64,000 bases of DNA from Hepsetus odoe (lineage: Eukaryota > Chordata > Actinopteri > Characiformes > Hepsetidae): positions 15,899,253-15,963,252 of the forward strand of contig CM029370.1 in assembly GCA_017165825.1 (NCBI GenBank). The letters run 5' to 3'. The number at the start of each line of letters is the position of its first letter. Positions within the stretch are counted from its first letter, which is position 1. This document shows, piece after piece, positions 43,776-55,715 of this stretch. The translations under genes and the position numbers were made by a program. The notes beneath the pieces are model-generated. The model ran no database searches. It was not told the DNA's origin and worked only from the letters and a program-made list of their open reading frames with translations.

Positions 43776-46700
43776 ATGGCACCACGGGTGGCTGTGATTG
43801 GAGGGGGGAGTTCTGGACTGACTTGCATCAAGTGTTGCTTGGACGAGGGATTGGAGCCAGTGTGCTTTGAGAGCAGTAATGACATTGGAGGACTCTGGAG
43901 ATTTAAGGTGCAAGAAAATGATCATTTCTGGTCCTGAAATGCATGCCTAGTTGATAGCTGGCACTTTAAAACACACTTTGTTTAGTTTTTTTCTTTCTCC
44001 TTCATGTTCACTTACGCTCACAGGAGAATCCTGAGAAGGATAGGGCCAGCATCTACCATTCAGTGATCATCAACACCTCAAAGGAGATGATGTGTTTCAG
44101 TGATTTCCCAATCCCGGCCCACTTCCCAAACTTCATGCATAACTCATATATTATGGAATACTTCCGCTTGTATGCTGAGCAGTTTCAGCTCATGCGTTAT
44201 GTCCGGTTGCAGGTAAGCTGGCGACACTGTAGATGTTTAATGCAAGCTGTTAGTAGTTAATGTTTAACGGCACAAGCAAGGCCCTCTCAATGAATGTTGA
44301 AGAGTGAACTTTGCAATGCATTTTGCACACGTTGACTAGGCTGATGTTCAAAGAAGACTGAGGAACAGCTAGTATAGGTTAGGGGAGTGAAATTATAGTG
44401 ATGAGAAACACAATGTAGAGGTGGAAATTTATATTATATGTTGGAGGAGTTGCTTCAGTCATGGTTCTCCTCTCAGTTTCCATCATGTGGCCAGAAAAAA
44501 TTTATTACAATAGTTGCCAAAAAGTTTGTCATGGGTTAGTATATCACAATGATTCTGAATGTTGCATTGGTAACATCTGTTCTGGCCAGAATCACACTGA
44601 GTGATGAGGGGAGAGGGAGGCCATCCTACCAACCCAGAAAACAAAAAGTATAATAGTACTACAAAAGTATAATAGTACTACAAATAGTGTTTTCTTAAAC
44701 TGACCATGGGAATGTGACAACTCTAAGAATCCAACTCACAATTATTACAACAGCCAACACTTAAACAGTGCTACTCAGAAACTCTTTACATATCTGCTTA
44801 ATTGGGAATCTTGACTTTCAGTAGAACTGGTTGATCCAAAAACACAAACAGTTATGATTTTTTTTACACTGGGCTCAATACTCCATGACTCTATAACATG
44901 ATTGAAGATTGACAGTATAGTAGGAGGTTGTGGAAACAGAGCTATTCTTGGTATCTACCATATAAAGTGCATGTGCATTGATGAGCTTTGCTTTGAATTG
45001 CAGACAAAGGTCCTTCGAGTCTCTCCAAGACCTGACTTTGCTCATTCTGGCCAGTGGGACATAGAAACGGAGGACAGTGAAGGGAATAGAGAGAAACACG
45101 TGTTTGATGCTGTGCTAGTCTGCACTGGACACCACTGCCACCCTCACCTTCCTCTAAAGGACTTCCCAGGTACAGAACCTGTATAAGCTTCTTAGTTAAA
45201 TTATGGGGGTGCACTTTGTCTCATTGTCCAGGGGTGGTTTAGTTTGCCAAATAAATGGCTAAAAATCCAGTTATAGACCTTAACATAATGCAAAAAAGGA
45301 CATATATGGAGGGCTAGAGGATGACACTATGATTTCATAGCACACAACACCAAAGAGTGGGCTTTGTTAGTATAGAAATTGGCTACTGTTTTCATTTTTG
45401 CAGTACTTCCAGCCCTAGATGGATCTAACTGAGCATGACAAAGCTATGATATAAAGCAGGTTTTAAAGTAGGGTCAGTTTTTATAACAACTCTTGTGAAA
45501 TTGTAGAACAGGGTGGATGAATCGATGGCTATTATATAATGTCAATATTGGAGGAGCTCTGGCTTCTACTTTGAACTGTGTTTTGTGTACAGATACCACA
45601 GAGGCATTGCCATTTCTCTGTTTATTGAGTGTATAGTATGTTCAAATCACTCAAAACATGATATGAACGCCTGAACGCCCGTTTCTTTAAGCATTGCTTT
45701 ATTACTATTTATATTAGTCATATTGGCCATTTGCTGTATTGGAGTAACTTTAAGTTCACTTGCAACATTAAGTAACTGTGAAAATAATTAAAGTTGATTT
45801 TTGGAAAAGTACAGCAGGTTTGAGTGCTGTCCAAATATCTTTTTTTATTATTTATTTATTTCATTTTTTTATTGTGTATTTTTGATGGTGGTCATGATTT
45901 AAAAAAAACACAGTCTTTGTAGTCATTTGTATATTAATTCATGAACATTTCAGTAAAACTGGTCTATAAGGAAATTTGACAGTAAAGTGTCTCACTCAGA
46001 TTATGCTGTACAGCCAGGTCCACACCAGACAGAAGAAGACATATGTAGTTGTTATTAAGACCTAAACCCCAGTGAGACACTGGGTCGAGGCTTAAAATGA
46101 GTGGCAACTTGCCCAGCCTGTATGTCTCCCCCAGAACATTGTGAGACACTAATCCTTTACCGTAGGAAATAAGTGGATCAGTTACCAGTTAGCAATGCAA
46201 GAAAATACTGTACATATGAAGTACATGCACAGATATCAACATTTAAAAAACAAAATATCATTCACATTAATAGAAAATTGTAGTTGTTGTAATGCCAATA
46301 ATCCTAAAGTGAGTTTTTAGAAATAACCATTCACTTCTCTTCAGGTCTAGATACTTTCAAGGGGAAGTACTTCCACAGCCGGGACTATAAGTGTCCAGAC
46401 GAATGGCGTGATAAGAGAGTGGTTGTGATTGGAATAGGAAATTCAGGAGGCGACATCGCTGTGGAGCTCAGCAGGGTGACAAAGCAAGTGCGTTCAACAC
46501 TTTTCCAGCAAAGCTTGTGTACAACTTTGTTTTCAGGTATTATTATAATCTGAGTAAAAAAAGTGGGTATCATTATAAAGTATATCCACACCAGTGAGCA
46601 GTTCAAGTTTGGACTTTGGCTCGAAATACTCACAGCCACCACCTAGTGGAGGATAAAATACAGTACTGGAATCAACTTTTATTTATCTTAAGCATAAAAC

Positions 46701-49700
46701 GTGATCATGCTATAACCTAAACCAAATGTCTGCACTGTCCAGATTAAGTAATGATCATATTTTATCTAAAAGTTGTGAAGTACCTTTTTATTTAGTCTTA
46801 AAAGGACTTTGTCCTGAAGAACCTTTTTCTTTCTTTTCTTTCAAGAGCAGTCTGTGTGTGTGAGGAGTGCTTAAGGTTAAAAAACAAATCTCAAATGTTT
46901 AAGCCAAGAACCCTTCACATTACTTTTAAGAGTGTATGTCTAACACTTTTTTAGATTTGCAAACCATACTCTCATTTTCCTCTCCAGACAATAGAAAGCA
47001 GAACACACTCACTAACATAATTGTTTATATTCAAAAGGTCTCATAGTATATTGTGTCTCTTCAGGTTTTTCTAAGTACTAGGAGGGGTTCCTGGGTCCTG
47101 AACCGTGTGGGACCTAATGGTATCCCCTTAGACATGATCTTCTCCAGGGCTACCATGATGTTACAGGATGTTGTACCCATCAGAATCTTGTCCAGCTTTG
47201 TAGAGAAGAAGCTCAATGAGAGGTTCAACCATGCATTGTATGGGCTGCAGCCAAAACACAGGTACAGATCATTCTGTAGTTCAGCCTTTGCATCATTATG
47301 TTCACAAATGACCTTGTCATAAAAGAGAAATTCTTCAAAATTGTGTGAAAATATATACTCCTCTGCATCCTCTCAGTTAAATCTTGTGTTGATTTCTGAC
47401 ATTTAGGCCGCTGTACTAACTAATTGATTAGTTGGTTAGGTAATAACATAATAGCATTTCTTTTTTAAAAAATGTAAGTGATTAGATCAAAATTAAAATA
47501 AGTCATAAAGGACTAGAGCAATTTCTTAAACCTCTATTTTTCAGTTAGAAAAATATAGTGATCTATCACACTGACATATTCATGAAAGCCTAAAATGTGG
47601 GGTAGTATTTCATTAACAAACCTTTAATGTGTATCTTTTTCTTTGTCTAGTTAAAAAAAACAAAAACAAATTGATTATCTAAAACAAAAGCTTTACAATA
47701 TCTGAAACAACTGACTGATTAATGGGCTATTAAAGTAATTGTTAGTTGCAGCCCTGCTGACATTCAAATGGAATATCCAAATGTATGGTAGGCAAACAAA
47801 TGGATGCATGTGCATAAAAATGCTGTTGGCTAGAAACAGCTTAAACTCTTCAGAAACTTCAGAAACATACCAATGCACAGTGAGCTTGTAAAGATGGACC
47901 GTGCAGTGACTTTCATGAACTTCTTGAACGGTCCTTCTTTACAAGCTCACTGTGCATTGGTATGTTTCTGTGGTATTTAACATCTCCAGTTAGTGTGCAT
48001 ATACACTAGACAACGGAGGAATGGGACAGCTAACACTAATTAATGGCAAATTTACACAAATATTGTCTAGAAGGCATGCACATGGCTGGAGCAAATTTAA
48101 TAATTAAATTTCCTTTCAATATGGCCTGAGATCAATGAAGTTTAAATAGTTTATCCGCCATAACGGATAACGAAACTGTACTAATGAAAGGCATCAACAA
48201 CTGCTAAAGACTTTTCAGGTTCTTGAAGAGTTGACCCATTTTTAGGGGAGTCTTTTAAACACTACTCCTAGTAATGTGATTCCAAGAGGCAAGGGGGCAT
48301 TTGAAAACAAAGAGGAGAGGTAAAAATAAGAAATGGGATTGGGCCTAAGTAGGTTAAGCTTGTTCTTATTGGCAATCAAACATGTATACAGCATGTCTTC
48401 TTTTTTTTAAGATTCCTTATAGTTTTTATTGATCTACACACTTTTGCAGGTTTTACAATATCTGCCTGCCTAATACATTTAAGCTGATTATAATGAAACA
48501 GAAGGTAGATTTCTCTTATATAGATTAGCAAATGTTTCCCTCCTCTCTCTCCTTTAGGCTACTGAGTCAACACCCAATGGTGAATGATGAGCTGCCTAAC
48601 CGCATCATCTCAGGCACCGTAGTGATCAAGCCCAATGTTCGTGAGTTCCGCGACTCCAGTGTGATCTTTGAGGACGGTACCATCGAGAACAACATTGACC
48701 TGGTTGTATTTGCCACGGGCTACTCTTTCTCCTTCCCCTTTCTGCCCAAACATGTGACATCAGTATTGGCGAACAAAACATCACTGTATAAGTATGTATT
48801 CCCTCCAGGCCTAGAGAGACCCACTTTGGCAGTGATTGGCTTCATCCAGCCTCTGGGAGCCATAATGCCCATCTCTGAGATGCAGGCACGCTGGGCCACA
48901 CGCGTCTTCAAAGGTAAATAAAAGTAGCTTCATGAACTAGCCCCTTAGCTTGCCCAGTCTATTGACTGACAGTGTTTTAGGAATATTTCTAATGAGCATT
49001 GAGATTTAGTGGAGTAAATCCAAGTATCAGGGATACTTGAAATTCTTACATGCGCCATAGAACATGGAAATGCCTGAATGTTGAATATTGTCATCTAGGG
49101 TTGTTAAAGCTTCCAGCAATGAGAAAAATGCTGAAAGACATCAAACTAAAGGAGGAAACCATGGCTAAAAGGTAATAAATGGTTATTAATCATAGTACTT
49201 GTTTGCCTGAGGCCAGTAAGGTTGGTGATTCATTGGCTTTTAAATTCCTAATAAATCTGCTCACTAACTGCTGGATTTTCTGAACTGGAATATAAAAACT
49301 GCTAGGAAAAGGCTTTCCAGGACTGGAAATTGGCATTAATGGTCTATGGAAATTTACCTCTAATTATTTACGGATGGGTTGGAATCTGCACTTTTTATTC
49401 CTTTTTCATGACAAAAGTATGAGTTGTGTCAAATGTAAATGCCATTATTATTATTCTTTCCCTAAAATAAGACTATGCACCACCCTACTTTATTTTTTTA
49501 TCTCATTCATATTGTAACCAAATGTCTCTTCTTCTACTTATGAACACTCTTGTGGCATCAGATGGATGTTTTAAAATTACAACTGGCTTTTGATACATTT
49601 GTGTTGAGTATGCAATTCCTACTAGTTTCTTAGCAGGTATATGATAAATCACTGCTCATCATCCCCCCCTCATTCAGGTATGTGGCCTCTCAGAGACACA

Positions 49701-50098
49701 CCATCCAGGTAGACTACCTCCCCTACATGGATGAGCTGGCTAATCAAGTGGGTGTGCGCCCTAACCTCCCTTGGCTGTTCCTAAAGGATCCTGGTTTGGC
49801 TTGGAGGGTTCTGTTTGGTCCCACCACCCCGTATCAGTATCGGCTTTGTGGGCCAGGCCGTTGGGCAGGTGCTCGTCAGGCCATCTACACCCAATGGGAG
49901 CGTGTGGCCCAACCTATGAAGACACGCAGCATCCCTGCTGAGGAGTCGCAGCACTCTTCTCTTCCTCTCCTCCTGTCTGTGTCTGCTGCTGTTCTGCTCT
50001 CAGGGATCTACTACACCAGGGTCAGTCTGTCTGCAAACCTCCCAGAGATCTCAGCCCACCTGGAAAGGCTAACGGCTTATCTACCATCAAGGCGGTGA
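43776..50098 (+). CDS. fmo5: Flavin-containing monooxygenase 5-like
   Basis: Eight coding exons: 43776-43907, 44024-44212, 45004-45169, 46345-46487, 47065-47261, 48558-48913, 49099-49171 and 49678-50098. All are GT-AG and in frame, giving 558 residues (FMOs are about 530-560). The enzyme uses FAD and NADPH to oxygenate N/S nucleophiles; mammalian FMO5 favours Baeyer-Villiger oxidation of ketones. It is ER-bound. Motifs: FAD-binding GGGSSG at 9-14; FMO signature F-x-G-x3-H-x3-Y at 167-177 (FKGKYFHSRDY); NADPH-binding GIGNSG at 192-197; FATGY at 327-331. A hydrophobic C-terminal segment near 525-545 fits a membrane anchor. VIGGG, EGLEPVCFE and YFHSRDYK favour FMO5 over FMO1-4. The start is the first ATG after the acceptor at 43766. 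Orthology to FMO5 is likely, not proven. Confidence 0.94.
47860..47970 (+). repeat. Near-perfect hairpin in fmo5 intron (43-bp stem, 25-nt loop)
   Basis: Arms 47860-47902 and 47928-47970 are reverse complements over 43 positions with a single mismatch (t at 47894 opposite t at 47936). Pairing stops abruptly on the outer side. The loop spans 47903-47927. It lies in the 1.3-kb intron between the 197- and 356-bp exons of fmo5. The size would suit a miRNA-like or endo-siRNA precursor, but a recent foldback or MITE remnant is equally possible. Confidence 0.9.
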
Positions 50099-50260
50099 AT
50101 GCTTCATGTGCTTCCAAACACCTCTGAGCTTTTTTGCTGCAGAGGTAATATATGAAAAAAGACAGAAGTGTAGGGTGCATGCCACTGACATGACATTTTG
50201 ATTACTTTCCAATTAAAACTCTTCAGGCCAATCTTACTGGCTTTTAATGGTCTTTTCCTG

Positions 50261-50266
50261 AATAAA
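50261..50266 (+). promoter_or_regulatory. fmo5: Likely fmo5 polyadenylation signal
   Basis: AATAAA 163 bp after the stop codon. A second AATAAA at 50785-50790 is an alternative. Confidence 0.6.
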
Positions 50267-50799
50267 GCAATGGGGGTTTATTCTATTATTAAGAGATAAT
50301 GTACATAAAACTACCAATTGTAAAATTGTAGAATTTCATGCTTTCAAATATTTCAATAATAATTTCAGAATTGTTTACAACCTCTGTTTCCTCTCCGAAT
50401 CTGGCTGCTACTTTATTCCACCATAGTCCTTGCATTGCATTGTGGCTTTTAGTGCGCAGTGTTTGGTATGTAATCGTTCTGTTAGATACAAGCCAAAGTG
50501 AAAGTGTAGGCAACACAAAAGGTTTGAATGGACACAGACCACTTTCATTTCCACATAGAGATGTTTTCAATCAGGTGAACATTTCACCTTTTAATGATCA
50601 TTATAATAATCACAACAATTTGATTGTAAATTCACATTTTAGTGTGACACAGCATTATGAGCGACCTTTTAATGTTGCATCAAAAAGTGCCTTGAAAAAG
50701 AAATAAAAAATAGTATTAATGTCATCACAGCCTTAATTATACAGTTAACCATTTTTGCTCATTTGTATGTTTGCAGCATTTTTAAATAAAGCTTTACAC

Positions 50800-51487
50800 C
50801 AGAAGCACGGTGTGGCTACTTGTTCTGTGCATTTCCAACAGTTGTGGTATGTGGCAAGGCACCTTTACTTTACCTGTGTGTGTGTGAAATATACAATATG
50901 TAAGCAATTTTACTTCATAAATATACCATAACAGCACAATTTTAGTTTGGATTATCTGTACTTAACTGATGGAAATTTTTTTTTTTTTTTTTTACATATG
51001 CTTTTACATATGTTCAATAATTTTTTTTTATTGAACATATTTTTATTTTTATTTTTTTTTTGCTCCTCACATTTTAAATTGTTTCAACATGTTTCAACCC
51101 TGAGGAGCTTCTCCTCTAAGGCCCTCTTCCTCTTCCTCCCTCCAGCCTCAGTGAACTCCTCTCTGATCTCTGATCTCAGTGAGATCTCTCTTTGCTCAAA
51201 GCATGAAGGTGTTTGTAGTGAGAGAATGAGCGAAGTGGCGAAAAGGAAACATGATTGCAATGCATGCTGCAGAATAAAGCATTAGGCGGAAGAGATTGGG
51301 TTTAAAGTCTGCTTTTAGACCGTCGTAATACCTTAGAGACGTTTATACAGGCGGACGCTCGTGACTCAGTGCTGCCCCCTCCCGGCGCGGCGCCGCCCCA
51401 GCAGCTGCTTCTGCGTTCATTTGTTGCTGAAACAAAACAGAAAGTAAAAAAAAATCATCTGAAACTACACACACACATTATATATAC

Positions 51488-51537
<50 letters not shown>

Positions 51538-52380
51538 CTACTAAATGTATGCGTGTGTGTGTGAATATATGGACTGTACATCCATCAGGGGGATCAAGTT
51601 TTTTTGGGGGGGGGTGTATTTTTTTTTGTTGCTTATTAAGTTTACAGATTTAGATGGACTTCAGAAAGAGTAAATGAAATCATGAAATCTTATGTGGGAT
51701 TTGGGGAAAACTGTACTGAATAAACAAACCTTGCATGCAGGATGATAAAATAAACTAGATATAAACTAGATCTGCAGAAGCACTCTCATCTGGAGGGTTA
51801 GAATATCAGATGATGCCTTAAAGGTAAAGATCGAGTTAACTGAGTTCACCAGTAAAGCCGGACCAGGATGACAGTGAAGAAGCTGCACTGATGACTTCGT
51901 TTTTATTATTACAGCGCTTTAAAAACAGCTTTTACACTTCTTTCAGCCACATCAACAATTGCAGATCCGTTACTGTTTGTTACAAAGTTTTTAAAGAGTG
52001 TAAAAACACTGCGGATCAAATAAAGCTGAGTGTGAAGGAACCAGAAGCCCTGCGCCTCTTATTCATGGTGTAAAATCTGAGAAATAAAATAATGTTTAAT
52101 GATCAAATAAGGCTTAACGCTGACAGTCTGAATCACTCACTTTCCAGTAATACACTGTTATCTAACCTGTGAAGGAGAGGGCTGTGAATCATTGTGTCAA
52201 ATCTGTGACTAAAATGAGCTTTTATGATCATTTCAGGCCGATTTTAAGCTTCACCGTCCTGTTTAAAGACGGACCCGGCGGTATAGTGTTATTATCAACC
52301 CCCCGCTGGACGAACACAGGCTGCTTGAGTCCAGCACCGCGGTTATTCGGTGAGTTTGACTAAAATTGTGTTTGTATTTT
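50800..52380. other. fmo5-prrc2c spacer
   Basis: No supported gene. Contains a short perfect inverted repeat (13-bp arms, 51008-51020 and 51028-51040), a TA microsatellite and a small GC-rich patch near 51380-51410. Confidence 0.55.
51491..51537. repeat. (TA)n microsatellite
   Basis: TA dinucleotide tract of about 47 bp, self-complementary and able to extrude as a cruciform. Confidence 0.95.
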
Positions 52381-52794
52381 AGCAACCGAGCCGGGTACGC
52401 GCGCGCGCCGTGACGTCACGGCCGAGTGTGGGCGCTGTGCCATCTTTGAGCGGCGGGCCGCGGGCCTCGGACTGCGGGAGACCGGCGAGTCTCACAGCAC
52501 ACAGCGGGCCAGAGCAGCGGGAGACACAGCGCAGCACCGCGAGCACTCAGCGCCACCGGGCCCGCCGTCCTTCAGCTTCGGGAAGTGTCGGATCGAGGAG
52601 GAGAGGAACCGCGAAACGGCGGAGCAGCACTGAGAGAGGGGGGCGCTTGAGCTGGGCTAACATTAGCATAGCTTTTGTAATCCAGCGCCGGCCACACACA
52701 CACACACTCACTCACTCTCTCTCTCGGGGCGGAGTGGGCCCGAGCAGACGCACAGAGCGGCCTTTCTGAAGGAGAGACGGACCGGCGAAGACAG
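52380..52794 (+). promoter_or_regulatory. prrc2c: prrc2c CpG-rich promoter and untranslated exon 1
   Basis: A sharp CpG-rich island begins here. A full CRE palindrome TGACGTCA (52411-52418) directly follows a short alternating CG tract. There is no TATA box. The exon ends at a strong donor (ACAG|GTGAGT, 52794). Its acceptor partner is at 55659, opening exon 2 with 56 bp of leader before the ATG. The transcription start is not determined; the long open frames here come from GC-rich composition. Confidence 0.7.
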
Positions 52795-55219
52795 GTGAGT
52801 CCCGGGCGAGGCGGGGTGAGAGGGGTGCGGGTTTAAATGCTTCTTTTGGGCTCAACGGGGCGCGCGCACGACACCCAGAGCGGGCCAGGCAGCATGTGAG
52901 GGCGCAGAGTTAGCTGGAAAGGCTAACGGTTAGCCTTGCTGAGAGCAGCACCGCCGAGAGCTCGATGGGGGAGGCTCGGGCGACAATTCAGAAACGAAAC
53001 CGATTCAGTTCGGCGTGTTACTGCAGGAGGACGCCGAGACTGCGTGCACGCGCGCGCGCGGTTTTCGCTGTGGACCTCCTTCAGGCCCAGACAGGCAGGC
53101 GGCGGGCTGAGGAAAACTTGGGGCTCCGAGGCCGCCTCACCGACCCGCCCGCGTGGATATCAGTCCGATCAGATTTCTCTCTGGCCGGAGCGCATCCGCC
53201 TGGAAAACCACCCAGAACTCAAACAGCATCGACTGGCGGTACCGGATGGAGCCCAGACCCGGTCCGGAGGCGGAAAGGAGGAACTCTGATCCACCACTTT
53301 GTCTCTCCTCCTCCGCCGAGTGGCTCCCAGAGTTTGGAGCCAACAGTTCACTAAATCGAGTATGACCCATCAGTCGGGTCTTTAGAGGAGACTCAGCTCG
53401 CTCTTCTCCACACTTTTGTTGAAACGTGTTCACCTCCGAGCTGTTCGGTGACACGGTGGTCTCTGTTTCTCCAACACCTCCAAACTAACTCAAACGACGT
53501 ATCACGTCCTCAGTAAGGTCTTATATCTTTAGTCTGGACCAACAAAAGGCTCACAGAGCCACGAGGAGGTGCATTACAAGCCACTGACCAGGCGAGACGT
53601 GATTCATCTTCCTCCTCTTAATGTAATGGGAACAAAAGGCAAATCAGGGAAGACATCTTTAAGCACACGTCCATCTCCTTACTTCCTTGTCTGAGTGAAT
53701 TCAAAGTCTGCATAGGCACAGAGGTCCATGAACTCATGTGTGACACAGACATGAACAAGATGCAGATTGCTTTATGGATTCATCTTGAAGCTCCCCGTGA
53801 ACTGAAAGGTGTCCTTGTTGCGGAGCAGCTGGAAAACACCCGTTTGGGCAAGTGAAGCATTTCGGCTTTTCCCAATCCCCCCCAGGGCAGGAGGTCAATC
53901 CTGCTGATTGCTGGTACTCTCTGGGTGTGCTGATGAAGTGATTGGTTTGCCCCAGGTGGAAGGAAACCGCTGTAATTTTGAGTGTCAGTAAAGATGTGAC
54001 CACAAAACATTCCCGTTTGTTCTTCTGTTGCTTAAAGGCGGAGGAAGGTTTCATGGAGTCTTCCAGCTCACTCATTTTGGATACAGTCCCTCGTGCTGGG
54101 TCAGATCTCTCTGATTTTACTGTTTGTATGAATTTGATCCATCACTGATTTAGTGCCCAAATAGGCAGTGTGTTTGTGCAAATGTCCCATTGGAGCCCCC
54201 TAACTGCCTGATACGGCAGACACCATGCACCTCCTCTGGGTCAGGTGACTTTATTGGTTCTTTTGTCTTTTTGAGATTTGGTTTAGCCAAAAGGTGTAGT
54301 AACAACTGCATTAGGATTTTTAAGTTGACAGTGACATGGTTGTTTCAGGTTTATTTTTTAACTGAGTGTATATAGATTTGAGTGGGCCTTTTATTATTTT
54401 TTTAAAGAACAGATGTGGTCTGAGAGAGAACATCAGCCTGAGATCAGGAATGCTGATCGTACCCAGAGCACATGGACGCAGTGAACTCTCCCTCGTCTAG
54501 TGTAGTAGCACTGAGAGATTTGAAGGACACTCTGGTCTCTCAGCCTGCAGTGCAGTAGCAGCACTTGTGCACATCATGTCCTTGCCTGACTCCTGACCTC
54601 AAAGACCACTGCTTTACTCGGTGCTTTACCTCTGCCTGAGTTAGACCAGTTCCATGCAGAATGTTTGTATTACTTCTGAATTTACCCTGTATCTCCAAAT
54701 TGCTGTTCTATTTCTTTTGCTAAGAATTTTCAGATTGAGTCATCTTTGAAATATTAAACATAATTTGTCATTCTTTTGTCATTAATCCGAAAGGTCGTTC
54801 AAGCTGTAAACACCTCTGCATGTTTTCTGTTTCCTTGTAACTAATGGTAACCGTAAACATCAATGAGTCCACTCTCCTTTCTCATTCTTGAATCTCGCAT
54901 GATTTGTTGCGAGTTGGAAAAGTTGGTCAGCATAAACATTTTTGGAAATGTAGTATCAGTTACCTGAGCAGTTTATCTGTGGTTTTCAGTCTACACTGAG
55001 CTCGTGGTCCTGAGGATTGAGCTGTGTGAGGGAGAAGGTGGAAGTTATTAACCTGACCTACTTCTTCAACCAAACTTATAAAGTTATATAAATCAGTTCA
55101 CAAGTATGTGTGGCTAGAGGTGACCCTGATCTCCCCCCCTGTTTTGTTGTAATGTGTTATTAACACCTCTCTGTGTTTGACATCACATCAATTATGAATG
55201 GATCCATGTGGCCCAACAG

Positions 55220-55238
55220 CCCCCCCCCCCCCCCCCCC
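55220..55238. repeat. Poly-C tract
   Basis: Homopolymer of 19 C in prrc2c intron 1. Confidence 0.9.
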
Positions 55239-55715
55239 GCTGTCAGTCTTCCTGTTGGCATGGCAACATGGTGTGCTTCGTTGATTAGAAGCAACATGTT
55301 ATAAACTTGCACACCTTTGACTGCTCATCAAGCAGCTCACAGACATAATACATCATTCTTTCCGACGGTTAGAAGTAAGGTGTATTTTGATACTAATTTA
55401 GGTATAGCCTTTCAGAAATAATTTTTTTAAAGAACTAAATGGTGAAATTGTTTTTCATAGTAACTTTCACTGAGATTTTAGTGATCTGCTGACTCACCTT
55501 TAAGGCATACTGCTGCAACAGAAAAAGTTGAATGCGAATCTCATTCTTGTGTTGTGTGTGTGTGTGTTGTGGTGGGGGTTTTTTGTTTGTTTGTTTTTTT
55601 TCTCTTTGTCTTTCTTTCTTTCTTTTTTTCTTATCTTTCTTCTTAAACTCTCTCTGCAGGAGGCTGGTTCTGAGGGGTGAGGCCGAAGGACCAGACTCAA
55701 TGAGTTTCCAGCGAC

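Noticed and set aside
43619..43870. 83-codon frame overlapping the fmo5 start
   Set aside because: It crosses the inferred acceptor at 43766, so its first half is intronic; the overlap with fmo5 is in another frame.
51363..51373. Possible antioxidant response element near a TGACTCA
   Set aside because: It is only an AP-1-like heptamer; the GC at the required spacing is missing, and it lies far from any mapped promoter.
52410..53454. Long Arg/Pro-rich open frames (up to 129 codons) on both strands
   Set aside because: These are products of the CpG-rich leader and intron start of prrc2c, on overlapping frames and both strands at once; the true start is at 55716.
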